From Streptomyces sp. NBC_00344 (GTDB lineage: Bacteria; Actinomycetota; Actinomycetes; Streptomycetales; Streptomycetaceae), in the NCBI RefSeq assembly GCF_036088315.1, contig NZ_CP107996.1, positions 2,376,501 to 2,440,500 on the forward strand: a DNA stretch of 64,000 nt, read 5' to 3'. The notes beneath the pieces are model-generated. The model had not been told where the DNA came from, searched no databases, and saw nothing but the letters and a program-made list of their open reading frames with translations. The position numbers and the translations under genes were made by a program. Shown piece by piece: positions 36,574 through 45,446 of the stretch; position 1 is the stretch's first letter, and every line of letters begins with the position of its first letter.

Positions 36574-38832
36574 ACCCGCACCCTGCTCACCGCGGTGGGG
36601 GTGGCCCTGGGAGTGACGCTGCTGCTCACCGCGTCCTCCGTCCCGCATCTGATCAGTCTGCAGGCGGCACGGGGCCAGGCACGCACCGTGGCCGATCCCG
36701 ACCGCTCCGCCCCGCCGCCGCGCAGTGGCACCACGCTGCTGTACGGCCACGCCGAGAGCGACTTCCACGACGCCACCGTCGACGGCGGTCTGCTGCGTCC
36801 GGACGGCGCCCACCCGGTCACCCCGCCCGGTGTCGACCGGATTCCGGCGCCCGGCCGGATGCTCGTCTCCCCTGCGCTGAAGGACCTCCTCGGATCCGAC
36901 GGGGGGAGACTGCTCCGTGAGCGCCTTCCCTACCGCATCGCCGGAACCATCGGGCAGGCCGGGCTGAGCAACCCCGGCGAGCTGTACTTCTACGCGGGCA
37001 GCTCCACCCTCACCACGCACACCGGGGCCCACCGGATCTCGCACTTCGGGGACGGCCGCCACAGCCCGCCGCTACCACCGTCGCTGGCCGTTCTCACCGT
37101 GCTGATCTGCGTCGCCCTGCTCACCCCCGTGGCCATCTTCATCGCCACAGCCGTGCGTTTCGGCGGCGAACGCCGAGACCGTCGGCTGGCCTCGCTGCGG
37201 CTGGTCGGAGCCGATATCCGGACGACCCGCCGGGTCGCGGCCGGCGAGGCGCTGGCGGGCTCGGTCCTCGGGCTGCTGCTCGGCTGGGTGTTCTTCCTGA
37301 CCGGGCGGCAGTTCATCGGCGGCATCGAGATGTGGAACGTCTCCACCTTCCCCTCCGATCTCGCACCGAAGCCCTCACTGGCGATACTGATCGCCGTCGC
37401 CGTCCCGGTATCGGCGGTCGCGGTCACGCTCTTCGCGATGCGCTCCGTCACCGTGGAACCGCTCGGGGTCGTACGACAGGCCGCCCCCCGGGCCCGCCGC
37501 CTCTGGTGGCGGCTGGCTCTGCCGGTGATGGGGCTCGGCGTACTGCTGACGGCCCACCGGGTCACCGGGGACACGACGTTCGTCGACCCCTATCCCATCG
37601 CGGCCGGAGCACTGCTGGTGCTCGCCGGGCTCACCGCCCTGCTGCCCTGGGCCGTCGAAGCCGTCGTGGCCCGGCTGCGCGGCGGCCCCGTGCCCTTTCA
37701 GCTGGCCGCCCGCAGACTCCAGTTGAGCAGCGGGCCGGCGGCCCGCGCGGTGAGCGGCATCACTGTCGCGGTCGCCGGGGCGGTCGCGCTGCAGATGTAC
37801 TTCGCCGGAGTGCAGGACGACTTCAACAGGATGACGGGGCAGGACCCCGCACGCGCCCAGATGAGTATCAGCGCGTCCTTCCCCAGCGGGGAACGGGCCA
37901 GGCGGATGCTCGATGCGTTCCAGCACACCAAGGGCGTCCGGGCGGTCATCGGCACCGTCGAGACCTACGCCGACAAACCGGGTGGCAAGCCCGGCGCCAT
38001 GGGGCCCTGGCCCACCACCGTCGTCACCGTCGGCGACTGCCCGACGCTGCGCGAACTCGCCCGCCTCCCCTCCTGCGAGGACGGCGACACCTTCGTCGCC
38101 CACATCAAGGGGCGCACGGAGGGCAACGACTGGGTGGACCGGACCGTGCGGCCCGGCGGCAGGCTCAACGTCGGCACCGATGCCGAGCCCGTCCTGTGGA
38201 CCCTCCCCGCGTCCTCGCCGATCGTCCTGGCGCATCCCGACCCGATGGGCGAACAGCGGGACGGCATTTTCGTCACGCCGTCCGCGATCAGCACCTCGCA
38301 ACTGCCGCAGGCGGAGACCAAGGCCGTGGTGAAGATCGACCGGTCGGTGCCCGATGCCGGGGAGTACGTACGCAACACCGCGGCCGCGATCGACCCGGTC
38401 ATGCGGGTGTGGGACATCAGGGTGGTCACCCGTGACACGCGCTATGCGAGCGTCGAGAGCGGGCTGCTGGCCGGCGCGACCGCGACCATGCTGCTGATCG
38501 CCGCCTCCCTCCTGGTCTCCCAGATCGAGCAACTGCGTGAACGCAAGAGGCTGCTGTCCGTTCTGGTCGCCTTCGGCACCCGCCGCCCCACCCTCGGCTG
38601 GTCGGTTCTGTGGCAGACCGCGCTCCCGGTGGCGCTCGGTTTCACGCTCGCCGTCGCCGGCGGTCTGGGACTCGGCGCCGCACTGCTCCGGCTGGTGGGC
38701 AAGCCGGTCACCGACTGGTGGGGATTCGTCCCGCTGACCGGCGCGGGTGGCGGCGTCATCCTGCTGGTCACCCTCCTCAGCCTCCCTCCGCTGTGGCGCA
38801 TGATGCGTCCGGACGGCCTCCGTACCGAATGA
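36508..38832 (+). CDS. FtsX-like ABC transporter permease (copy 1)
   Basis: 774 residues with about 10 hydrophobic segments in the FtsX arrangement: an N-terminal one (TLLTAVGVALGVTLLLTAS), three around 190-320, a group in the middle, and three at the end. It ends LSLPPLWRMMRPDGLRTE. It is paralogous to the permease at 40.1 kb. Its start overlaps the stop of the degenerate ATPase, so it now lacks a dedicated ATPase and may borrow the one at 39.4 kb. It is probably an exporter or envelope-stress transporter. Confidence 0.87.
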   Translation: MSWTRDLTMGAKFALGGGREGWTRTLLTAVGVALGVTLLLTASSVPHLISLQAARGQARTVADPDRSAPPPRSGTTLLYGHAESDFHDATVDGGLLRPDGAHPVTPPGVDRIPAPGRMLVSPALKDLLGSDGGRLLRERLPYRIAGTIGQAGLSNPGELYFYAGSSTLTTHTGAHRISHFGDGRHSPPLPPSLAVLTVLICVALLTPVAIFIATAVRFGGERRDRRLASLRLVGADIRTTRRVAAGEALAGSVLGLLLGWVFFLTGRQFIGGIEMWNVSTFPSDLAPKPSLAILIAVAVPVSAVAVTLFAMRSVTVEPLGVVRQAAPRARRLWWRLALPVMGLGVLLTAHRVTGDTTFVDPYPIAAGALLVLAGLTALLPWAVEAVVARLRGGPVPFQLAARRLQLSSGPAARAVSGITVAVAGAVALQMYFAGVQDDFNRMTGQDPARAQMSISASFPSGERARRMLDAFQHTKGVRAVIGTVETYADKPGGKPGAMGPWPTTVVTVGDCPTLRELARLPSCEDGDTFVAHIKGRTEGNDWVDRTVRPGGRLNVGTDAEPVLWTLPASSPIVLAHPDPMGEQRDGIFVTPSAISTSQLPQAETKAVVKIDRSVPDAGEYVRNTAAAIDPVMRVWDIRVVTRDTRYASVESGLLAGATATMLLIAASLLVSQIEQLRERKRLLSVLVAFGTRRPTLGWSVLWQTALPVALGFTLAVAGGLGLGAALLRLVGKPVTDWWGFVPLTGAGGGVILLVTLLSLPPLWRMMRPDGLRTE

Positions 38833-38885
38833 AAAGTCCCCACCGAACACCGCTCCCCACCGCATCCGGATCAGAAAGGCCCTCC

Positions 38886-39410
38886 ATGTCCATCGGCCAC
38901 ACCCTGCTCGGCATCCTGGAGTCGGGCCCACGCCATGGGTACGACCTCAAGCGCGCCTTCGACGAGAAGTTCGGTCACGACCGACCGCTGCACTACGGGC
39001 AGGTCTACTCGACCATGTCCCGGCTGCTGAAGAACGGCCTTGTCGAGGTCGACGCCCTTGAGGCCGGCGGCGGTCCCGAGCGCAAGCGGTACGCGATCAC
39101 CGACGCCGGTGTCAGCGACGTCGAGCAGTGGCTCGCCCAGCCCGAGAAGCCCGAGCCGTACCTCCAGTCGACGCTCTACACCAAGGTCGTCCTCGCCCTG
39201 CTCACCGGACGCAGCGCCGCCGATCTGCTGGACACCCAGCGCTCGGAACATCTGCGGCTGATGCGCATCCTCACCGACCGCAAGCGCCGCGGCGACCTCG
39301 CCGACCAGTTGATCTGCGACCACGCCCTGTTCCATCTCGAAGCCGACCTGCGCTGGCTCGAGCTGACCGCGGCACGGCTCGGTCAGCTCGCGAAGGAGGT
39401 GCGGGCATGA
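38886..39410 (+). CDS. PadR-family transcriptional regulator
   Basis: 174 residues. The N-terminal winged helix (LLGILESGPRHGYDLKRAF, then YGQVYSTMSRLLKNGLV) and C-terminal dimerisation helices are typical of PadR with a Vir_act_alpha_C domain. The stop overlaps the ATPase ATG by 2 nt. PadR proteins next to ABC exporters usually repress them until a drug-like ligand binds. It begins 53 bp after permease 1, so it could be read from both promoters. Confidence 0.9.
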   Translation: MSIGHTLLGILESGPRHGYDLKRAFDEKFGHDRPLHYGQVYSTMSRLLKNGLVEVDALEAGGGPERKRYAITDAGVSDVEQWLAQPEKPEPYLQSTLYTKVVLALLTGRSAADLLDTQRSEHLRLMRILTDRKRRGDLADQLICDHALFHLEADLRWLELTAARLGQLAKEVRA

Positions 39411-40093
39411 CCCCCGCGGGTTCCCTTCTGCACGCCGTCGACCTGCACAAGGCGTACGGTCCGACCCCGGCCCTGGACGGTGCGTCCTTCTCCGTGCATC
39501 CCGGCGAGATAGTCGCCGTGATGGGTCCTTCGGGCTCCGGCAAGTCCACACTGCTGCACTGCCTGGCCGGGATCGTCCGGCCCGACAGCGGATCGATCAC
39601 CTACAGCGGGCGCGAACTGACCTCGATGCCGGACGCCGAACGCAGTGCGCTGCGCCGCAGCGACTTCGGCTTCGTCTTCCAGTTCGGCCAGCTCGTCCCC
39701 GAACTGACCTGCACGGAGAACGTCGCCCTGCCGCTCAGACTGAACGGCATCAAACGCAAGGCAGCCGAACACCGCGCGCTCGAGTGGATGGACCGCCTGG
39801 AAGTCTCCGCACTCGGTCACAAACGCCCCGGCGAGGTCTCCGGCGGACAGGGCCAACGAGTCGCCGTAGCCCGGTCCCTGGTGACCGAACCACGAGTGAT
39901 CTTCGCCGACGAACCGACCGGCGCCCTCGACTCCCTCAACGGCGAACGCGTCATGGAACTCTTCACCCAGGCCGCCCGCTCCACCAACGCCGCCGTCGTC
40001 CTCGTCACCCACGAGGCCCGGGTCGCCGCCTACTCCGACCGCGAGATCGTCGTACGCGACGGCAGGTCCCGCGACCTGGAGCACATCGGATGA
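39407..40093 (+). CDS. ABC transporter ATP-binding protein (MacB/LolD type)
   Basis: 228 residues. Walker A is GPSGSGKS (40-47), the signature VSGGQGQRVAVA, Walker B VIFADEPTGALDS, and the H-loop VTHEA. This is the MacB/LolD group that pairs with FtsX-like permeases. The start overlaps padR and the stop overlaps permease 2. It is the only intact ATPase in the locus. Confidence 0.94.
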   Translation: MTPAGSLLHAVDLHKAYGPTPALDGASFSVHPGEIVAVMGPSGSGKSTLLHCLAGIVRPDSGSITYSGRELTSMPDAERSALRRSDFGFVFQFGQLVPELTCTENVALPLRLNGIKRKAAEHRALEWMDRLEVSALGHKRPGEVSGGQGQRVAVARSLVTEPRVIFADEPTGALDSLNGERVMELFTQAARSTNAAVVLVTHEARVAAYSDREIVVRDGRSRDLEHIG

Positions 40094-40155
40094 GCTGGAC
40101 CCGGGATCTCACGATGGGGGCGAAGTTCGCCGTCGGCGGTGGCCGTGAGGGCTGG
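40029..40155. repeat. 127-bp block repeated at 36447-36573 (copy 2)
   Basis: Partner of the copy at 36447-36573, with two mismatches. It lies in the intact ATPase-permease junction. Confidence 0.9.
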
Positions 40156-42390
40156 CTGCGTACCCTGCTGACGGCTGTCGGCGTCGGCCTGGGGGTGGCT
40201 CTGCTGCTCTGCACCACCGCGATACCCAGCGCCCTCGCCGCGCGGGACGCCCGCGAGGACAACCGCAACGACTACGGCGCGACCATGGTCGGCAGAGCCG
40301 CCCGGGACACCATGCTGCTGGGCAGGTCCGACACCACCTTCCGGGGCAAGGACGTACGCGGCCGGCTGCTGCACGCCGAAGGCCCGGATGCCCCGGTGCC
40401 GCCGGGCACAGCGGCGCTGCCGGGCGACGGCGAGATGCTGGTGTCGCCGGCCCTCGCCGGACTCCTCTCGTCGGACACGGGAGAGCTGCTGCGTGAGCGG
40501 CTGCCGTACCGGATCAGCGGCACCATCGGCGACACCGGGCTGACCGGACCGCATGAACTCGCCTACTACGCGGGCAGCGACCACCTGCGCATGCGGGACG
40601 GCGAGGACATCCGACGGATCAGCGCCTTCGCCGCCATTCCCGCGCGGGACGGCATGGATCCGGTCCTCGCGCTGCTGGTGGTCATCATCTTCGTCGTCCT
40701 GCTGACGCCGGTGGCCGTCTTCATCGCGGCCGCCGTCCGCTTCGGCAGCGACAGCCGCGACCGGCGGCTCGCCGCTCTGCGGATGGTGGGCACCGACTCA
40801 CGGATGACCCGGCGCATCGCGGCGGGTGAGGCACTGGCCGGCGCGCTGCTCGGCGTGCTCCTCGGCGCCGGATTCTTCCTGGTGGCCCGGAGCTTCGTGG
40901 GCGACATCGACCTGGCCGGGGTCAATCTGTTCCCCTCGGACGTGGACCCGAGCTGGGGACTGGCCGCACTCGTAGGTGTCGCCGTACCGGCCGCGGCCGT
41001 CGCGGTCACGCTGTTCGCCCTGCGCGGTGTGGTCATCGAACCGCTCGGCGTGGTCCGCACCGCGGCCCCGCGCCGTCGCCGCGTCTGGTGGCGGGTGCTG
41101 CCGCCGGCCGCCGGGCTCGTCCTGCTCTACCCGATGATGGGAAGAGGCCGCACCGGTGGCACCTTCAACCAGGCCGAGGTCATCAGCGGCACCGTACTGC
41201 TGCTGATCGGGGTGACCGCCCTGCTGCCCTGGCTGGTGGAAGCCGTGGTCAACCGTCTGGGCGGTGGGGCCACCGCATGGCAACTGGCCGTCCGCAGGCT
41301 CCAGATGACCAGCGGTACCGCCGCCAGACTGGTCAACGGCATCGCGGTCGCGGTGGCCGGGGCCATCGCCCTGCAGATGATGTTCGCCGGCATCGACGGC
41401 GACTACAGCAGGAGCACCGGCGCCGACACATCCCGCGCCCAGATGATCGTGGAAGCCGCCCACTCGGGCGATGCGGTGACCGCGGGGCTGCGCTCCACCG
41501 AAGGTGTCACCGAGGCGCTCTCCGTCAGCAGGGCCTCCATCGGTGCCTCCAAGGGTGCCGGGGACGTCACCGACGTCGATGTCGGGGACTGCGCCTCGTT
41601 GCGCGAGCTCGCGCGGATCCCGTCGTGCGAGGACGGTGACGCCTTCATCGCGACAGGCGGCTGGGACGAGCGGGTCACACACATCGCCGAGCCCGGCAAA
41701 CGGCTCTGGATCAGCCCCTCCTTCGGGGGCGGCACCCGTCCGCTCGCCTGGACCCTGCCGGCCGGCGCCCGCACGGTGCAGGTGCGGACCGACCCGTCCG
41801 GCGGATCCGCCGCCGGTGGTGTACTCATCACCCCCGGCGCGCTGCCTGCGGGCAGCACCCCGGCCATGCTGCGGGTCATCTACGTCGGCCTCGACCCCGA
41901 CGTGCCGGACGCGGTGGACCACGTCCGTAACACCGTGGCGAAGACCGACCCGATGTTCCAGGCCGACGCCCTCCAGGAGGTACGGGTCGACAACCGCTTC
42001 GGGAGTGTCCGCCGGGGCCTGTACATCGGCGCGGCCGCCGTACTGCTGCTGATCGGTGCCAGCCTGCTGGTCTCGGTCCTCGAACAACTGCGGGACCGCA
42101 GAAGGCTGCTGGCGGCGCTGACCGCGTTCGGAACCCGACGCTCCACGATGAGCTGGTCCGTGCTGTGGCAGACGGCGGTGCCGGTCGCTCTCGGGCTGGC
42201 ACTCGCCACGGTCGCGGGGCTCGGTCTGGGGTCGGTACTGCTGCGCATGGTCGGCCACGAGGTGTCGGTGAACTGGGGAGCGGTCGCGGCGATGACCGGG
42301 ATCGGGGCCGGGGTGGTGCTGCTGGTGACACTGCTCAGTCTGCCGCCGCTGTGGCGTCTGATGCGGCCCGAGGGGCTGCGTACCGAGTGA
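40090..42390 (+). CDS. FtsX-like ABC transporter permease (copy 2)
   Basis: 766 residues with the same topology as copy 1 and shared landmarks (SWTRDLTMGAKFAVGGGREGW at the start, LARIPSCEDGDAF mid-protein, LSLPPLWRLMRPEGLRTE at the end). The ATG overlaps the ATPase stop (ATGA), giving coupled translation. It forms the complete transporter with the ATPase; the PadR protein is likely its regulator. Confidence 0.88.
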   Translation: MSWTRDLTMGAKFAVGGGREGWLRTLLTAVGVGLGVALLLCTTAIPSALAARDAREDNRNDYGATMVGRAARDTMLLGRSDTTFRGKDVRGRLLHAEGPDAPVPPGTAALPGDGEMLVSPALAGLLSSDTGELLRERLPYRISGTIGDTGLTGPHELAYYAGSDHLRMRDGEDIRRISAFAAIPARDGMDPVLALLVVIIFVVLLTPVAVFIAAAVRFGSDSRDRRLAALRMVGTDSRMTRRIAAGEALAGALLGVLLGAGFFLVARSFVGDIDLAGVNLFPSDVDPSWGLAALVGVAVPAAAVAVTLFALRGVVIEPLGVVRTAAPRRRRVWWRVLPPAAGLVLLYPMMGRGRTGGTFNQAEVISGTVLLLIGVTALLPWLVEAVVNRLGGGATAWQLAVRRLQMTSGTAARLVNGIAVAVAGAIALQMMFAGIDGDYSRSTGADTSRAQMIVEAAHSGDAVTAGLRSTEGVTEALSVSRASIGASKGAGDVTDVDVGDCASLRELARIPSCEDGDAFIATGGWDERVTHIAEPGKRLWISPSFGGGTRPLAWTLPAGARTVQVRTDPSGGSAAGGVLITPGALPAGSTPAMLRVIYVGLDPDVPDAVDHVRNTVAKTDPMFQADALQEVRVDNRFGSVRRGLYIGAAAVLLLIGASLLVSVLEQLRDRRRLLAALTAFGTRRSTMSWSVLWQTAVPVALGLALATVAGLGLGSVLLRMVGHEVSVNWGAVAAMTGIGAGVVLLVTLLSLPPLWRLMRPEGLRTE

Positions 42391-42397
42391 GGGCCGG

Positions 42398-42428
42398 CAT
42401 GCCCGGCATCCAGGTGGTGCCGGGCATG
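42398..42428. terminator. Hairpin between permease 2 and oxyR
   Basis: Perfect 11-bp inverted repeat (42398-42408 with 42418-42428) between convergent stops. Confidence 0.8.
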
Positions 42429-42432
42429 TCCG

Positions 42433-43383
42433 CTAGGCCAGCCACACCGGCAGCGACCGCACCGCCTCGCGCAGGGCACCCGCGAACGCGGCGAACTCCC
42501 CCTGCCGGGCGGCCCCCGCCCGCATGGCCAGCGCGATTCTGCGCATCGGCGCCGGCTCGGCGAAGTACGCCGTGGCCAGCTGCTCATTCCGGCCGGTCTC
42601 CACCCGCACCGCCGTCCGGGGCAGCAGGGTCACTCCGAGGCCGCCCGCCACCAGCTGGACCAGGGTGGAGAGGCCGGCCGCCGTGGTCGTCACGGGCGCC
42701 CCGCCCGCGCGCCCGGCCTCCCGGCAGATGTCCAGGGTCTGGTCCCGCAGGCAGTGACCTTCGTCCAGCAGCAGCAGATCCAGTTCCCGCAGTGCGTCCC
42801 GCGAGATGTCCTCCCGGCCTGCCAGCCAGTGCTCCCGCGGCGTGACCAGCACGAACTCCTCGTCGAACAGGGGAAGTTCGGTGACGCCCGGCATGCCAAG
42901 GGGCACCGCGAGCAGCAGCAGGTCCAGTCGCCCGGCGGTCAGTCCTTCGAGCAGTGAGGATGTCTGCTCCTCATGCACCTGCAGATCCAGCTCGGGGTAC
43001 TCCCGGTGGACCAGCCGCAGCACGGTGGGCAGCAGATACGGGGCGACGGTCGGGATGACCCCCAGTCTGAGCACACCGGTGAAGGGGGCCCGCACCGCCT
43101 CCGCCTCCTCCATCAGCTCGCCGACCGCGTCAAGCACCACCTTGGCACGCGCCGCGAGGCGCTCCCCCGCGGGCGACAGCAGCACCTTGCGGGTGGTCCG
43201 CTCCAGAAGCTGCACGCCGAGGTTCTCCTCCAGCGCGGACACGGCCCCCGAGAGCGCGGGCTGGCTCATGCCGATCGCCGCCGCCGCGTCCCTGAAGTGC
43301 AGGTATTCGGCAACGGCGGCGAATGCGCGCAGCTGGGCCAGGCTGGGCTGCTTCGTTCTCTGCGACGAACCGACTGACGTCAC
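42433..43383 (-). CDS. oxyR: Peroxide sensor OxyR (LysR family)
   Basis: 316 residues. The helix-turn-helix is near the start (FRDAAAAIGMSQPALSGAVSALE). The redox pair is visible in LDEGHCLRDQTLDIC, with the two cysteines eight residues apart as in enteric OxyR (GHCLRDQ is conserved). Hydrogen peroxide would form the disulfide and activate ahpCD. The GTG at 43381-43383 has GGAGG upstream. It is divergent from ahpC. Confidence 0.95.
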   Translation of the reverse strand: MTSVGSSQRTKQPSLAQLRAFAAVAEYLHFRDAAAAIGMSQPALSGAVSALEENLGVQLLERTTRKVLLSPAGERLAARAKVVLDAVGELMEEAEAVRAPFTGVLRLGVIPTVAPYLLPTVLRLVHREYPELDLQVHEEQTSSLLEGLTAGRLDLLLLAVPLGMPGVTELPLFDEEFVLVTPREHWLAGREDISRDALRELDLLLLDEGHCLRDQTLDICREAGRAGGAPVTTTAAGLSTLVQLVAGGLGVTLLPRTAVRVETGRNEQLATAYFAEPAPMRRIALAMRAGAARQGEFAAFAGALREAVRSLPVWLA

Positions 43384-43385
43384 TG

Positions 43386-43437
43386 ATAGGTACCTCCGAT
43401 CACGTCCACCGAGTCTAGCTATTTCTGTGATCAATAG
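43386..43437. promoter_or_regulatory. oxyR-ahpC intergenic control region with ATAG/CTAT half-sites
   Basis: OxyR half-site-like elements occur as ATAG (43386-43389), CTAT (43419-43422) and ATAG (43434-43437), in an AT-rich stretch between the divergent genes. The first two are 33 bp apart, three times the 11-bp OxyR period; the third is off register. Binding by OxyR is likely, but the exact site is uncertain. Confidence 0.5.
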
Positions 43438-43512
43438 AACCTGTGTCAGTCTGTAACCCGTCCAACCCCAGGAACACCCCAAAAGGGATTTCCTAAGCTG
43501 CAAGGAGAGTAC

Positions 43513-44067
43513 GTGCTCACTGTCGGTGACAAGTTCCCCCAGTTCGACCTGACTGCTTGTGTCTCGCTGGAAAGCGGCAAGGAGTTCGAGCAGATCAACC
43601 ACAAGACCTACGAGGGCAAGTGGAAGATCGTCTTCGCGTGGCCCAAGGACTTCACCTTCGTGTGCCCCACCGAGATCGCCGCCTTCGGCAAGCTGAACGA
43701 GGAGTTCGCCGACCGCGACGCACAGGTCCTCGGCTTCTCGGGTGACTCCGAGTTCGTGCACCACGCCTGGCGCAAGGACCACCCGGACCTGACCGACCTG
43801 CCCTTCCCGATGCTGGCCGACTCGAAGCACGAGCTCATGCGCGACCTGGGCATCGAGGGCGAGGACGGCTTCGCGCAGCGCGCCGTCTTCATCGTCGACC
43901 AGAACAACGAGATCCAGTTCACGATGGTGACCGCCGGTTCCGTGGGCCGTAACCCCAAGGAGGTCCTGCGGGTCCTCGACGCCCTGCAGACCGACGAGCT
44001 GTGCCCGTGCAACTGGACCCAGGGCGAGAAGACCCTGGACCCGGTCGCGCTCCTCTCGGGCGAGTGA
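43513..44067 (+). CDS. ahpC: Alkyl hydroperoxide reductase subunit C (peroxiredoxin)
   Basis: 184 residues with a GTG start and AAGGAGAG upstream. The peroxidatic cysteine is in DFTFVCPTEIAAFG (about residue 60) and the resolving cysteine in TDELCPCNWTQG near the end. It reduces peroxides and is recycled through AhpD. It is the first gene of the OxyR target operon. Confidence 0.96.
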   Translation: MLTVGDKFPQFDLTACVSLESGKEFEQINHKTYEGKWKIVFAWPKDFTFVCPTEIAAFGKLNEEFADRDAQVLGFSGDSEFVHHAWRKDHPDLTDLPFPMLADSKHELMRDLGIEGEDGFAQRAVFIVDQNNEIQFTMVTAGSVGRNPKEVLRVLDALQTDELCPCNWTQGEKTLDPVALLSGE

Positions 44068-44073
44068 GCTGAT

Positions 44074-44610
44074 ATGTCACTCGACGAACTCAAGTCCGCC
44101 GTACCGGACTACGCCAAGGACCTGAAGCTGAACCTCGGTTCGGTGATAGGCAACAGCGATCTGCCCGAGCAGCAGCTGTGGGGCACCGTCCTCGCCTGCG
44201 CCATCGCGTCGCGTTCGCCGAAGGTTCTGCGTGAGCTGGAGCCCGAGGCGAAGGCGCGTCTCTCCCCGGAGGCGTACACCGCGGCCAAGTCCGCCGCGGC
44301 CGTCATGGCGATGAACAACGTCTTCTACCGGACCCGCCACCTGCTGTCGGACCCCGAGTACGGGACGCTGCGCGCGGGTCTGCGGATGAACGTCATCGGC
44401 AACCCCGGTGTGGAGAAGACCGACTTCGAGCTGTGGTCGCTCGCCGTCTCCGCGATCAACGGCTGCGGCCAGTGCCTCGACTCGCACGAGCAGGTGCTCC
44501 GCAAGGCCGGCGTGGACCGCGAGACGATCCAGGAGGCGTTCAAGATCGCCGCTGTGGTGCAGGCGGTCGGTGTGACCCTCGACTCCGAGGCCGTTCTGGC
44601 CGGGCAGTAG
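44074..44610 (+). CDS. ahpD: Alkyl hydroperoxidase AhpD
   Basis: 178 residues, 6 nt after ahpC. The catalytic [11 protein letters not shown] carries the CxxC pair and the proton-relay His. In actinobacteria AhpD passes electrons from dihydrolipoamide proteins to AhpC. A strong terminator follows. Confidence 0.96.
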   Translation: MSLDELKSAVPDYAKDLKLNLGSVIGNSDLPEQQLWGTVLACAIASRSPKVLRELEPEAKARLSPEAYTAAKSAAAVMAMNNVFYRTRHLLSDPEYGTLRAGLRMNVIGNPGVEKTDFELWSLAVSAINGCGQCLDSHEQVLRKAGVDRETIQEAFKIAAVVQAVGVTLDSEAVLAGQ

Positions 44611-44625
44611 CCGCAATACCGCACA

Positions 44626-44667
44626 GGGCCCCGTCCGCATGGTCACCATGCGGACGGGGCCCTTTTT
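44626..44667 (+). terminator. Intrinsic terminator after ahpD
   Basis: Perfect 17-bp stem (44626-44642 with 44646-44662), a 3-nt loop, then TTTTT. Confidence 0.95.
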
Positions 44668-44675
44668 GCCGCCCC

Positions 44676-45446
44676 TCAGGCCGAGTGTCCGCTCCTGAGC
44701 CGTTCCATCAGCGCCTTCAGGTCCGAGATCATGGCCGGTTCGTAACTCTTCAGCTCGGGCTGGGCCGGGTGCTCCGCACCCGGCCCTTCATCCGAGTCCG
44801 GGTTGTTCCCGGCGTAGGAGACGTCGGAGGCCAGGTTCAGCACGAACACCGCGCCCCCGTCCAGAACTCGCAGCTCCTGCGACTGCCCGCCGTCGTCTTC
44901 GGTCATCAGATACGCCTCGTCGCCCAGGCCGGGGACTTCCTCGACCTTCGCGGCGCGTCGCAGCGAAGCGTCGTCCCCGGCGGGCTGCGCTTCGAACTCC
45001 GCCCGCGGATCGGTCTTAGTGTGCAGGGAGACCGCAACGTTGACCGTGTAGCTGAGCCACCAGCCTTTACGGGTCCGCGCGCCGCCCGGAGCCAGCTCGA
45101 TGAAACATGCGCCCCGGTCCAGTACATGCTGCTGGTTCAGCCTGAGCGGAACCTCCGACGTCCTGTCCCGCGAACCGAGTTCGGAGGAGAGCGCCGTGAG
45201 CGCGGTCTCGTCGCAGAGGTTCGCGCCCATCGTGTAGCCCCGTCCTTCGGGCCCCTGATGGTGCGCGGACCCGTAGGCGTACAGGCCGCCCGCCCATACT
45301 GCGGATGCCACAACCACCCCGCCCAGCGCCCAGGCCCAGGGCTTGCGCGCCTGCGGAGCGTGCGAAGCCGGCCCGTCGACGCCTCCCACGACGTCCCCGC
45401 CGACCGGCGGACCGAAGTCCCCGGCCATCTCCGGCTCGGATATCAC
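44676..45446 (-). CDS. Hypothetical membrane-anchored protein
   Basis: 256 residues. A cytoplasmic Pro/Gly-rich N-terminus, one transmembrane segment (ALGGVVVASAVWAGGLYAYG, about 40-59) and an extracytoplasmic domain with two cysteines (GANLCDETAL, DRGACFIELAP) are visible. I do not recognise the family; it resembles DUF3558-like exported proteins in layout only. The start overlaps the AI-2E transporter stop by 4 nt, so the two are co-translated. Confidence 0.7.
   Translation of the reverse strand: MISEPEMAGDFGPPVGGDVVGGVDGPASHAPQARKPWAWALGGVVVASAVWAGGLYAYGSAHHQGPEGRGYTMGANLCDETALTALSSELGSRDRTSEVPLRLNQQHVLDRGACFIELAPGGARTRKGWWLSYTVNVAVSLHTKTDPRAEFEAQPAGDDASLRRAAKVEEVPGLGDEAYLMTEDDGGQSQELRVLDGGAVFVLNLASDVSYAGNNPDSDEGPGAEHPAQPELKSYEPAMISDLKALMERLRSGHSA

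Noticed and set aside
44626..44667. Long dyad after ahpD as an operator
   Set aside because: Perfect stem, short loop and T run are those of an intrinsic terminator.
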